A stretch of 64,000 bases of DNA, from positions 4,092,001 through 4,156,000 of the forward strand of contig JAULJL010000003.1 of NCBI GenBank assembly GCA_030761205.1, read 5' to 3'. A model generated the notes under the pieces. That model did not search any database and had not been told where the DNA came from. It worked only from the letters and a program-made list of their open reading frames with translations. The DNA is from Fremontodendron californicum. Its lineage: Eukaryota > Streptophyta > Magnoliopsida > Malvales > Malvaceae. Of the stretch, positions 35,844-47,752 are shown in pieces (position 1 is the stretch's first letter; every line of letters starts with the position of its first letter). Both the position numbers and the translations under genes were made by a program.

Positions 35844-37349
35844 TCAGCACCTGGTTGATTCACCATTAATGTAATCAAGAACAGCAATGACTCCAAAAAC
35901 AAAAGCTTGATCAATTCCAGGTTTCACCACTACATGATAAAGATCTTTACTTGCCATCAACTCGTCTACTTCCTTCTTTACTCCAATCTGTCATCACATA
36001 AAATATAATTTAGAACAAACTTGATACGATGTTATAACATAGCTATATTTGGCCAACTTTCGACGTGCACGTCTCTATTTTAACTAAAAAGAGAAAAATA
36101 GGAAGCAAATTAAGGAAATAAATCTACACTTTTATAGAATTGGTAGATATGAACTACCTGAGCGACAATATTGCCTATGGAATCAATGATGCTGCAATTT
36201 CTCTCAGGGAAATAACCTTTAATCTCAAAGTCCCACTCCTTGCTGCTTCTTTTCGGTTCAATGGAGATTCTGATGGCATTGTTCTTTGCTAAACATGAAC
36301 GGGGCTCCTTTAAAGTGAAAACCAACTTTTGTGATCCTTCATAGTCAAAAGTGTAACCTTTCCATTTTTTATGTATGCTTAGGGCCTCAACCATCCCTCC
36401 CTGGAATATAAGAATCAACAACCATTAGGCTTAATTTTAGCCCATAGCAATAGAATTTGTGCTTGTCTGGTGGGTGTTATAAAATATGACCTCCCTTCCC
36501 TCGCCCTCTAATTAAAAGGAAAAAAATAATCACCTTGGGGACTTGATAACTCTTTGGAGTAGTCATTAGAATCAAATAATGGCGATTTATATAGTTTGAT
36601 ACTTGGATTCATCTCACCCACCAGCTTTCCTATTGTACAAAGTTACTTGAACCAATTGCCATCTCTATTGGAGACTATTTCAAGAAACAGTTATCTCCAT
36701 GATGATCACTTATAATTCCATGTTATCCTGCTTTATCCTCTATTTTTTTTTTTTTATCATGTACCTTTTATCTTTCCATCTAGCACATATGCAAGTTTTC
36801 ATCCAGAGTATTCCAGGAAGTTAATTTCAAGCTTATTCATTGAAATTGATTCATTCATATGCATGCATACACGATAGATTATGCATTAAGAAATTATCAT
36901 AATTTGATGGTGCATTTGATCAGAACAATCCTGATCCGCCACCCTCACGTCATTCACCCTTTTTTATATCTCAAATCAATTCATGGGCTATAATTACAGC
37001 CTTTTATATATACATGCTTGCTTGATAATTGGTAGTATATATTTATGGTATGAATATGATGATGATTAATTATGAGCTTCTCTTGTAATGGGAGAAAAAC
37101 GAAATACATTACCTTTCGACGTATGAGAAGCAAAGCATCCCCATTTCCATCTCTCAAAACCAGCTCCCCTTTAGAACCAAGAACCCCACAACCGTCAACC
37201 CTGAAAACAACCTTCTGGCTACAATCCGTGACCACGAAACCGCCTCCATTCACTACATGTGGCCTCCTCCTAACCACAAGTACTACCTGAGAAGAAGAAG
37301 AACAGTACAGCTTACTGATAACCGGCATTGTATTGGCTTTTGCGGCCAT
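35844..37349 (-). CDS. LURP-one-related (LOR) protein, DUF567
   Basis: Three exons (37113-37349, 36158-36400, 35844-35987) splice in frame to 207 residues, the usual length for this family of 190-220. Recognisable parts are VVRRRPHVVNGGGFVVTD near the N-terminus, then DGNGDALLLIRRK, WKGYTFDYEG, FEIKGYFPERNCSIID and ending VVKPGIDQAFVFGVIAVLDY. The family folds as a tubby-like 12-stranded beta barrel around a central helix. LURP1 itself is involved in defence against oomycetes, while most members have no known role. An ATG seven codons upstream (37370) is an alternative start; MAAKAN is preferred as the more typical beginning. There is no membrane segment. Arabidopsis At5g20640 next to COPT5 is a likely counterpart, from memory. 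Confidence 0.9.
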
Positions 37350-37439
37350 CGATCTCTTTCTATCTCTCAAAGAAGAGTTCTAAATTTCTGAGTTGTGAAC
37401 TTTCTTTGGTTCTAATTTGATGTTTCTCAAGTCTGAGAC

Positions 37440-37465
37440 AATCTATACTTATAAATATAAATTTT
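37440..37465 (-). promoter_or_regulatory. TATA-rich core promoter of the LOR gene
   Basis: The minus strand carries TATATTTATAAG about 100 bases upstream of the LOR start codon, at a reasonable distance for a core promoter with a short leader. Confidence 0.4.
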
Positions 37466-39226
37466 TGAGTTTGAAGAAAGAAGCGTTTGGGTAATTATAA
37501 GAAGAATAAAGGGTTTGAAAATTTGTTTCTATGATGAAGATTTGGCAAGTTGTTTGACTATTGCCATACGTAGAATATGTGGCAAACATTGTGGGTTGTG
37601 TAGTTTGCTTGTCGAAGATGAGGATCCCAACCTACGCGCCACTCTATAAGCCAATGATCTGAGAGCGTGGAGCACGTATGTTATATATGGTTCTTCTCCA
37701 TGAAGGATTCGTTGTTAAATATTGCATGTATTTTGAGTTAAGAATGAAGATTTTCAAAAAGGGTTTTTGAGTCTTCTGAAAATTTTGGCAGGTTGGTGGC
37801 CAGAATGGGGGAATCTTGAATACTAATATCTATTAAGTAGTCTTCAATTATTGATGAAGAGGACTTTATGGACCATTTTTCCTAAAGTAATTAAAGGTAT
37901 CTTCTGGAATTTGATTTAGAATAACGTTTGGATCGCTATATATAAAAAATTGCATGCATGAGTATGGTCTGATCTGATCTGATTTGATTTTTTAGTGTAT
38001 AAAAACCTGTAAAAGATGCTAATCCGCTGGCAATAAATGGATTACTGCAGCCAATGGTTTTGTCATGGCTTCATAGCCAGGAATTCCTGGTTACTTCCTT
38101 GACTACAGTTCAGATGAAAAAAGATTGCTGCTGCTGACTTCGATTTGAGTTTTGTTGTAGAATTTTAGTGGTAATATAAGAACTTGGCTTCTAAGATATA
38201 GTCCTGATTATTCAACGTGCTTGTCCTAAAGATTAGAATTTGATGCTTTCAAACTAGAGTTTGGAAAATATTAGGAGCATTTGGAGTACAAATTCTGATT
38301 TATATGCAATCTGCCTTCAAAGGTTCACATTAATCCCTTGTGGCCTGGGAAATAATAGCTCTCAAGGCTCCAAAGATAGAGCAGTGAGCCTGGTTAAAAT
38401 TTGTCTTAAACATATTTTTGAATGGTCAAATACTAGACCTTTTGAGTTAATAGCATCCCCAAATGTGATTGAAGCATCAAAATCAACAAGATTTTAGCTG
38501 GTTTAGCAGTAAAAAGGACAAAAAATGGATGATAATTCAGTCCTAAAAGAGAAAGAAAAATGACTAAAAAAGAGTCTAGCTGCCCGTGAACGTGATCAGA
38601 TCAGAGGCAGCCTATGGGCATAGCCCAAGCAAGAAGCAGGCCAAATCCTTGGGCTTATCGAATATTAGCAAATACCCAAAAGAAACAAAAGCTTTGCATT
38701 GAATTGCGGGTGTCGTAAGCATCACTATCTCAATTCTCAAAAGAAAAGAGTAACCGGGCAATAGAAGTGTAGAACACAACCAGTACCACCACCAGCAGCA
38801 CCATCGTACACTCACCAGCTCACGTTAACTTCAACCTGCTGTTAATTTCTAACAAGCACCGCCAACTTGACATATCATATATTATTCATCACAATTAAAT
38901 TAAGAGTTTAGATTTGATGGAAGGACCGTGTATATGATTCATATACTTTCACTAAATCACAATAAAATACTTCATTAATAAATAAAAAAAGATTTATAAA
39001 TAAATATTAATAAGGTTTCTTATTTTTTTTATTTTGATTTTTATATTTATTTATAGATCATTCTTTATTTTTTGCTTTGCTCATTAATAAAGTGTTTTGT
39101 TGTAGTTCACTCACAGTATATAAATTTTTTACACTGTCAATCCATCAAATATAAACTGTTAAATTAAGTAGGTACTTGAAAAAATACTTATTTTTTTCTT
39201 CTAATATATATCTTTCGTTACCTTAC
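37466..39226. other. Spacer with no recognised gene
   Basis: LOR upstream region, then AT-rich sequence. Frames at 38261 (plus) and 38612 (minus) were examined and show no family features. Confidence 0.4.
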
Positions 39227-39234
39227 CGCGGTGG

Positions 39235-40888
39235 TAGGTTTTTTATCTGAATATAACCAAATATTTTTTTATTTATTGAAATACTGATATTGTAAAATTA
39301 ATGATCGAAATCTGTTTGTTTTAAAACATGCTGAAAAATCGCCATGGCTGATGGCGATTTTCCAGCATGTTTTTTCCAAAATTTGTAAAAAACTACAAGG
39401 TAAATTATCATCCCATGGCGATTTTTCTTGTATATTTTTTTATAAATTTTGAAAAAAAACCACAAGGGAAATCACCATCCCCATGGCGATTTTCCTTGAG
39501 GTAAAGTTTAAATATATATATATAATTTAAAAAATTTAAAATTAGTAAATTGTAAAATTAAAATAATAATTTATATAAAAAATAAAAAATAATTTTTTAT
39601 TTAAATTTAATTATAAAATATATAAAAATATATAATATTTTTTGAATAATGAAAATGTCATTCGGGCAAAATATGTATAATGAAATTATTGTTGATGCGA
39701 ACTCTCTCTCGATTAATTTATTTTTTATTTTAATTTAATTATAAAATGTATAAAAATATTTTTTAATTATATAATTTTTATTTTCGGGCTTGGGCAAGGG
39801 AAATAAAAAAATTTCGGGTCTCAGCTCGGCCCGACCAATGGACACCTCTAGTCATAGCCGTCGAAAATGTCCTTAACAATCTGGTACATAGGGACACATT
39901 CGGGCTTGTCGGCGGGCTACCCGGCCCGTGGATAGGTCTAGCTATAACCTTTATTCCTGCATAATCCACAACGCTTTATTTCCCTTGCCCAAACCTATTT
40001 CGAGTCGGGCCGACCCGAAAATCCGTTTCACTATTCAAAAAATTTTAAAAATACATTTTATAATTAAATTTAAATAATTTTTTTATTTAATAATTAATAA
40101 TTCAGGCTAAGCCGACTTGCCCGAATTATAAAAACACTTGTCCAAGCCTGGCTCAATACGATCCGGACCTAATATTAAATGTTTTATTTTAATATTTTTT
40201 GAATAGTGAAACGGGCTTTCGGGCTAGTTCGGACCTGGCCCGAAATGGGCTTGGGCAAGGGAAATAAAAAAATTTTGAGCCTTCGCCCTGCCCATGGACA
40301 CCTCTAGTCATAGCCGTCGAAAATATCCTTATCAATTTGATACATCGGGAGAGAGTTCGCATCAACAATTATACTGTTATACATATTTTGACAGAAAGTC
40401 CATTTTACTATTCAAAAAATATTAAAATATTAAAAAAAATAATTTTATAATTAAATGTAACTAAAAAATTAATTTTTATAAATTATTATTATTTTAATTT
40501 TATAATTTACTAATTTTTAATTTTTAAATTATAAATTATATAATTTTTATTTAATATTTAATATTTTAAAAAAAATTGTTCTGAAGGACCCTTCAGTTGA
40601 AAGAATTTTTTTTAACTTTACTTAAAGGGGAATCGCCATAGGATGGTGTTTTTTTTATGTTTTTTTTTTTAATTTGTAAAAATTATATATAAGGTAAATG
40701 GTCATGGGATGACGATTTTCTTGTAGTTTTTTATAAAATTTTTTAAAAATATGTTGAAAAATCGTTATCAAGCATGATAATTTTTTAACATGTTTTAAAA
40801 TAAACGAATTTCGATCATTAATTTTACAAAATTGATATTTCGTTAAATAATTTTTTTTTTTTATTATGCTTAGATAAAAAATAAAAAT
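39235..40888. mobile_element. Long-terminal-inverted-repeat DNA element, about 1.65 kb
   Basis: A perfect 8-bp duplication, CGCGGTGG, flanks the element at 39227-39234 and 40889-40896. The inverted arms, about 39235-39720 and 40340-40888, include TTTTTTATCT near the ends, ATTAATGATCGAAAT, AAACATG followed by CTGAAAAATCG, and TTGTTGATGCGAACTCTC near the inner ends. Within the arms the short palindromic motif AATCGCCAT/ATGGCGATT recurs. No transposase frame exists. Arm length and 8-9 bp target size fit a Mutator-like or hAT-like non-autonomous element; the class is not decided. Confidence 0.75.
39786..40350. repeat. Nested duplicated block inside the long-TIR element
   Basis: About 120 bp starting GGGCTTGGGCAAGGGAAATA and running through GACACCTCTAGTCATAGCC occurs twice in direct orientation, at about 39786-39900 and 40247-40352. 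A third, inverted copy of the TTTCCCTTGCCCAA segment lies near 39985. The CACCTCTA sequences look like hAT element ends, so another small element was probably inserted and duplicated here. Confidence 0.6.
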
Positions 40889-40896
40889 CGCGGTGG

Positions 40897-41855
40897 GACG
40901 TGATGGAGTTGTACTTTGGAAAACAGCGGGAGCTGGAACTATGCGTCCAAGTAAGATGACTTGTCTTCTCAAATGTCGGGCCCAGGCAGGCAGGGATTCT
41001 GGACCCCACGAGTGGGGACGATGGGGTTCCCTCTCTACCTCGAGTTGAGTCCTCTCACGCCACCCTAGTGCGCGTGGAAAAAAATCCAAACTCCTTCTCA
41101 AGTTCTAAAACGTCTGGGAATGGGATTGACTATTGAGTTGAGACGCGTACGGAAGTGAAAGGGAAGGGTCTAGTAGTATTTTTTTCTTCTTACAGTCTCA
41201 TAACCTAAATTTGGGGATTTGCTTTCCTATTAAGAAAGATTTTGGATTTTGTTAGTTGAATAAATTGCATGAAATCAGTACCGTGAAGGATAGTAACCTT
41301 GCATTATTTTTAAAAAAATTATTTTATACATCATCATTAAAATTTTTAAATTTTACACACAAAATTAAAAATTAATAAGATGACACTTATCTTAGAATAT
41401 ATATATAAAAATTAATAAAAAAATAAAAATTTGGTAATCATTTAATCTCATCTGTGAAGTTAAATTTTTTTTTTACTGTTAATCTATATAAAATTAATTT
41501 TTATTTTAATTATTACTAATTTATACTACACGTACTTTGTATGTAAATGATATAATAAGTCAATATTATTTATTTTAAAATATACAATTCACTATTAGAT
41601 ATTTTTTTGGTAAATTTATATATTAGATGCTTTTTTATTTTGATATAAAATTATATAAATATTATTAAAATTATATAAAGGTTATCAAAATTATTATAAA
41701 TATTACTAAAATTATTACAAAATTATCTCAAAACTATTAAAATTATATAAAAAAATTATCAAATTTAGATACACCAATGCACGTGAATTTGTACAGCTGA
41801 AAATCAATTTGAAAGATTTCGAAATTTTAGTTGAAAAGGTTTTATGATCCTTTTT
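40897..41855. other. AT-rich spacer
   Basis: A GC-richer 200 bp at about 40900-41110 is followed by very AT-rich sequence. No supported gene; the frame at 40655-41101 (minus) crosses the element boundary and is not considered real. Confidence 0.4.
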
Positions 41856-41863
41856 ATTGCTGC

Positions 41864-42139
41864 TAGACCTGCTCACGGGTCGGGCAGCCCGTCCGGCCCG
41901 GCAGGTCCTGCCCAATACGGGCCGGGCTTGGACAGGCAATTTCATGTTCCGGGCCGGCTCGGTCCAGAACAGTGTTTTATTATTATTATTATAATATTAT
42001 TATTATTTAATTTTAATTTTAAAAACTAAAAAAAATATAAAAAAAATTTTATTTTTTTATTCAAATAAACAGTGATTCGAGCCTAAACGGACGGACCTGA
42101 AAAAAAAATGGGCTGCGGCCCGGCCTATGAGCACCTCTA
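41864..42139 (+). mobile_element. hAT-type MITE, 276 bp
   Basis: A perfect 8-bp target duplication, ATTGCTGC, at 41856-41863 and 42140-42147. The left end is TAGACCTGCTCACGGGTCGGG and the inverted right end TAGAGGTGCTCATAGGCCGGG, with GC-rich subterminal and AT-rich central sequence. Too short to encode a transposase. Confidence 0.88.
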
Positions 42140-42147
42140 ATTGCTGC

Positions 42148-45100
42148 ATGGTAAGTGATTGGTAGATTAGGTATTTAAGCCTAGAGACCCCAACCAGGCA
42201 GATCACTACAGCGCCCTACAGCCTAAATAATAAAAAGGCTATGAATCAGAAAGGGCAGTTAGGCCTGAATGGGAACCAATGTAATGATTTTTCCGTATCA
42301 TTTTTATATTAATATTAATACGTATCAATATCGATATATTTTGATATATCATTTTGAATTTATCGATATTTTTAAATATTTTTTTATATATCTATATGTA
42401 TAATTTACTTTTAAATTTCTTAATAATATATATTTTTTAAATATATATTTTTTCATATATCTATATGTTTTTATTCAAATATAAATTTAAAATATTTAAT
42501 ATCTAAAATTTTTAAACATTAAATAAATAAAATAAAATAAATATTAAAATGTTAAAAAATATAATAAATTATTATTAATTATATTTATTAACCTAATTTA
42601 ATAAATATTTTTTATTTTTAAATATAATTATAAAAAAATAAAAATGATCATAAAAAATATTAAAATTGATTTAAAAAATCAAATAAGTGAATTTTTTTTT
42701 AAAATTAAAAAAAAATCAAAATCTTGTAGCAATCGATACGTCGATATTGACTGATATCTATCGGTACGGACGATATAAAATGAAATCACAACCTCAACGA
42801 AATTAAAAATTGAATGTATCAATTTAATTAAAAAATAAGATGTTTTGACCGATATCACTAGTACAAAAACGGAACGGATCACCATGATTGAAACCCCAAC
42901 CACAAGTTTTTACAGAGGTCTAGTGGAAGACCTGCAGATGTCTAACTATAACTATGATATAGGGAGCCAAGGGAACTGCCCCCCCTCAACTCAACTGTCT
43001 TCTTCCCAACCCTTGATTTTGGGACTATGGCTATCGTTTTCCCTTAATGAATTTATGATTAAAAAGAAGTTGTTCAAGCGGTAGTAGTACTTTTGAAATT
43101 CACTGTTTTTTTTTACTTAACCAAGTTGACTTTTTTATTTTTATTTTTTATCTTACAAAATTTCCAACTGTTTACATAGAATCAAATCCTGTAAGGATCA
43201 GATCGGCATTACCATGGGGATTGGATATGATCTAACAGGATAAGGCAGATCAGAGAGTGCAGGGACACATTAATTCTCAGAAGAATAGTTGAGGCATGCA
43301 TGAGATTGCTATGAAAAAAAGGTCATTGTTCATGTACTGCCTGCACCATCAACCAATATCCCTGTAGAACAGCCTAACAGGCCTATCTTATCATGAGAAC
43401 TTTGAAAATATTGGGTTTTCAGCCACAGCTCCATCCACACTTTTCTTTCAAAGCTGGTTTAAACCAATAATTTTAAATTTCCAAAGGAGAATGCAAATGA
43501 GCAAACACCAAAAGGGCATTTTTAAAAAAAAATCTTTCAATTTCTTTCCCTTGGTTTCAATCTCAAAAACATAATCAACAGTTCTGTATTTTCAATTATC
43601 AAATGATAAGAGTAGAGTAAGATTTTGAGAATTTTTTTTCTTCTTCTAATTTTACAGTATTTGGAGGTGTTACTAAAGAAGACACAAAAATTGTAGAACC
43701 AAATTCCACAAACGTGTTTTGCCACATCATCTTATTGTGCTACGTATTTCGTAATATAATCTTTTTGTGTCACGTGTGTTACGTCATATTAGCATTTGAC
43801 TAATTTTAGGTCAGCATTTTTGTAAGACCATTTATAGTACTCTTGTCTAGACATTTACATGATTAAGAATACAAAAGTTCAGTTTCTTGTGACAATCTCA
43901 TGGCAAAATACCAACAAAAAAAAGTAAATTAGGTACAGGGGAAATCAGATATATAGAAGAAAAGAAAAGAAAGAGTAAGCATGAACATGACATAAAAGTA
44001 ATAATTTCTTAGTAATTGTACCCAAGAATTAAGTTTGGAATTTACCTAGATCACTATCTAAGTTCATATCTTCATTTGATAGTTCAGAGAATTAACCCTT
44101 TTTCGCCCTCTGGTTCAAGTGATTCAATGGTTGTTTTTCCCAAATTTCAACATCTTTTACAAAAGGTAACTTCCCCACGAATGAAAAATAAAAAATTTAC
44201 ATACTCAACTTTTACCTCCTTAGTGGAGTAGATTTAGTTTTTGTTCCCCACTCTTTTTTCTTTTCGTTCCCAAAGTGAGGGCTGTTTCGTCGTTGAACAA
44301 TGCAATAACCCAAAAAAGACAGCTTTTTATATTAAAAAAGAGAGACTATTTTCTACTCTTTCTCTCTCCTACGCAGATGTCACGTGCGATCTGAGGTACT
44401 TCATCGTGCTTTCCGCTTCTCTGCCTTCTGCAATTCTGCATCTCCACCCACTAGAGAGGCTGATCAGACCAAATAATACAGCCAATTTATACAAATTTAC
44501 ACAGCTGAGAGAGTGTTTTATGTGTTCAAACTGTTATTTTTCATATTAGCAGGAGTTAAGTTATAGTAAAGCTGTTTTTTAAAAAACAAAAAATAAAAAT
44601 TTTCACCACCCAAATCCCTCTGGGAAAGACTGAAACTTTAGCTTAAAAAAGAAATGGGTTCGTACAAACAGTTGCAGGCTTTTTTCACAGCCGTCTTTAC
44701 CATTATTACAATTAAAGTTTATTACCATGCACAAAGGTTGTGTCTAGAGAAAGATCAGATCTTTGTTCCTCTATCCACGCACTCTCTGAGTCTCTGTGGA
44801 CTTCATCTAACAATGATGACTCCCTTTTTACCCTTATTATGTTTATCTTCCTTTTTCTCTCCTTTAAATCCCCATTTAATCTCTTCTTCTGCAACTTCTC
44901 GTCAAGTCTCAACTCCAGCAAAGCCTTTAAATTTTTTGTTTTTGGTTTTTAAAAAGGACCCCCCCACTCTCACAAGTCACAACCACAACCCCCCATTTAC
45001 TTTCATTTCTTGTACAATTTTTGCTGCTGCTGTTGTTGTTTTCAGCTTCTGCTTAGTCTTTTTAGTTCTGGGTCGTAACTATCCTTGTCAGAAACGTTAA

Positions 45101-45389
45101 TTACTGCCTCTGCCACGGCCACACCCCAAAAAAATAAACTTTTTATTTTTGGTATTAGCTTTCACACCCAACATTACTTGCCGCTCTTTGTTAGTCTCTT
45201 ATTTAACTCTTTTGCTATACAAAAGAAGTGACTGCCTTCCTTCCTGTGTTTACTTTACTACTTCTAGTACTACTACACTGCTTCTTGTTTTGTTTTCTTG
45301 GGGTGGGAGGGTGATATTGTGAAAAACAAAGCCAGCATTTTTTGTTTCTCCTGCAGTGACCGGAGAATCAAAGTTGCACCAGGAAATTA
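42148..45389. other. AT-rich spacer and upstream region of the AGG3-like gene
   Basis: A very AT-rich block at 42280-42860 has repeated CGATAT and GATATATC words and may be an old transposon, but without clear ends. From about 44200 the sequence becomes CT-rich, and the last several hundred bases are probably promoter and leader. The 148-codon frame at 44654-45100 lies there and has no protein-like features. Confidence 0.4.
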
Positions 45390-47752
45390 ATGGCTGCAAG
45401 GTCAGGTGGTTCTTCGTCTGAGCAGTCTCTGCCTCCACCATGTCCGAAATCACCGCCAGAGTATCCGGATTTGTATGGGAAAAGAAGGAAAACGGCTAAA
45501 GTTCAGATGCTCGAGAGAGAGATTAGTTTTCTTGAGGTGTGTTTTAATCTGGGATTGCTTTCTGTTTAGTTCTAAATTAATTATTGATATATTAGTATGC
45601 ATAAATTGCTTAATATTATGTTTTTTTTAATGGATTAGGATGAAAACATGAACTTGAAATGTTGTAACTTGCTACTGCAAATTGTAAGATTTCAAGTTCC
45701 CTGTTTTGAACTGAAAGTTAATGTCACGTTTGGATACAAAATTTTTTAAACAAATTTTAGAAATCCTAACACAACATAAAGAAATTTCTCTGTATTTTGG
45801 AACAATTTTATTTCCAAATTCCCAAAAAAATGAAAAAGAAGTTTTGCGGGTCAATGACATTGTATATCTGTGTTTGGTGAGAGTTTTATGGGATCAAAAG
45901 GAAAGGTGCGGATTAACATTAAATTCAAAAGATGAAAAAGACCAAACCTACTGTAGTTGCATTCATTCAGCTAGAAAAGCAAACTGGGAAAATGTTTTTT
46001 CTCTAACAAAGTAATTTTTGGTGGAGACTGCAGTCACTCACAACTAAGCTTATTATGGCAAACAATTAAAACTGTTTGCAGAATGTTATCTTTAGAAAGC
46101 TGAAGCATGCATTACTACTACTGACCTGGTTCAGGTCACCTAGCCACTTGTTTGGTGGAGCTTGCCTCTGGATCTGCACATCACTCTAGAGGATTATTAG
46201 TTATTGATATAATCATAACATTATTACCATTGATTCCCCTGTTTAAAACCGGATAGTTTGGTTCATCAAACTCTCAAATCTGCCAATTGTTGACAGAAGA
46301 GCAGATTTCTGAATTCCCTATTCTTTTCTTGTAGGTGGTTTACTCCCTGTGAATTTGTATGCATCAACCAATGAATTTTTATCTTCATAAGTTTAAAATT
46401 GTGCACATGATATATATTTTTTTTTTAAAAATGGTTCAAACAATATATGGTTACAGATGCAAAATGATTTGAATGAACAACTGACTAGGATTTATTTATG
46501 CTAGAGAACTTTCTGTTTTATTCTAGCAAGAGATTATGTTATCATCAAATCATATGCCCTTGCCTCTGTATACTGTGTGGTCCAATTGCATTCTAAATTG
46601 TTGCTAAAGATTTCACTTTTGAGCAGGAGGAGTTGAAATCTGTTGAAGGTCTCCAACCTGCTTCCAAATGCTGCAAAGAGTATGCACAGTTTGTAATTAC
46701 CTTGAATAGCATCTAGTTAATCAAAAGTTGTGGTAGAGATATAGTTCATACATGCATTTTGAATATTTTGGCTTATTTATTGATAAAGTCTTGTGCTTTA
46801 GCCAAAGAATGTATTTTATGTAGATTTTTTTTCTTCTTCTCAGGGTTACAGATTTTGTGATGGCAAACTCAGATCCTCTTATACCTACGTAAGAACTAAA
46901 AATGTAGTCATTTCTTACAAAATTTTATGCAAGGTTTAGAAGAGGATGTAGGCCTTACATTTTTATTTTTTGTCCCTACAAGCAGAATCCGGAAGAATCG
47001 AAAGTCATGTAGCTTTTGGAAGTGGCTTTGGTACTAATTTCTTGTGCTTCTGTCTTATATATATTCTTTATTAAAATTACATTCTATCTCAAAAGGACTT
47101 GATTTTGTTCATAGATATGGGAAGATATACTCCCAAACACCTGTAATTATAGTTATTACACGGAAACCTAATTGCATGTTTATATGCATTGCCTGCTGCA
47201 AACTTGAATATCTGAGTGTCAATCTAGTATTCTAGTATCTCTAAGTTTGAACCAAAATTTTTGTCGTTAAGTATTTCACTTCTCTACATGTCCTGCTTTA
47301 TGACATGAATTTCATTCTTTTGCAGTGGAATGCCCTGCTTTAACTTGTCATGGATCTGCTGTTGCTGTTATTCTGGGTGCTCTTGCCATCTGAAATGCCC
47401 ACGGTGCTGTGACTGTAATCTGTGTGACTGCAATTTATGCAACTGCAGCTCATGCATTTGCAGATCATGTAACTGCAAGTCCTGCAACTGCAGTTCATGT
47501 AAATGCAGCTCATGTAACTGCAATTCATGTTTAAGCTGCTGCACAATTCCAAAATGGCGGTGTTGCTCTTGTCCTAAATCCCATTGCTGTAGAAAGATCT
47601 CGTGCAGCCGAAACTGTTGCATTTTTCAATTTCCTTCATGCACAGACTGCTGTTCTTGCAGATGGAAATGCTCTCGTCCTAAATATCCAAAGGTATGCCT
47701 TTGCTGCAGTTGTACAAAAACCTGTTGTAACCCATGTTGCTTATTATTCTAA
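45390..47752 (+). CDS. GG3: Type C heterotrimeric G-protein gamma subunit (AGG3/GS3/DEP1-like)
   Basis: Five exons (45390-45536, 46627-46679, 46844-46888, 46986-47030, 47326-47752) give 238 residues. The gamma-like domain, about residues 36-100, has the coiled-coil start VQMLEREISFLEEELKSVEG, then LQPASKCCKEVTDFV, the conserved SDPLIP and SFWKWLCG. Instead of a short prenylation tail the protein continues for about 140 residues, with Cys at roughly every third position in CNC, CKSC and CSSC patterns; this long cysteine-rich tail defines plant type C gamma subunits. They pair with G-beta at the plasma membrane and control organ and seed size (AGG3 in Arabidopsis, GS3 and DEP1 in rice). In rice, loss of the tail changes activity. 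Exon 4 has two acceptors three bases apart (AAGCAG), which would add or omit one Arg. Confidence 0.93.
47402..47535 (+). repeat. Degenerate short repeat coding the Cys-rich tail
   Basis: A run of related 15-18-bp units built on TGCAACTGCAGTTCATG codes CNC-x-SC-type peptides. The regular spacing suggests the tail grew by slippage of a short unit. Confidence 0.6.

Noticed and set aside
40655..41101. 148-codon minus-strand frame starting MRRSLDFFPRALGW
   Set aside because: Runs across the boundary of the long-TIR element into poly-A/T sequence and turns into lysine-rich low complexity; chance frame.
42280..42860. CGATAT-rich AT block considered as a transposon
   Set aside because: No inverted ends or target duplication could be defined, so it is described only as spacer.
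44654..45100. 148-codon frame starting MGSYKQLQAFF
   Set aside because: Lies in the CT-rich upstream region of the AGG3-like gene, has no domain or family character, and no splice links to a recognised gene.
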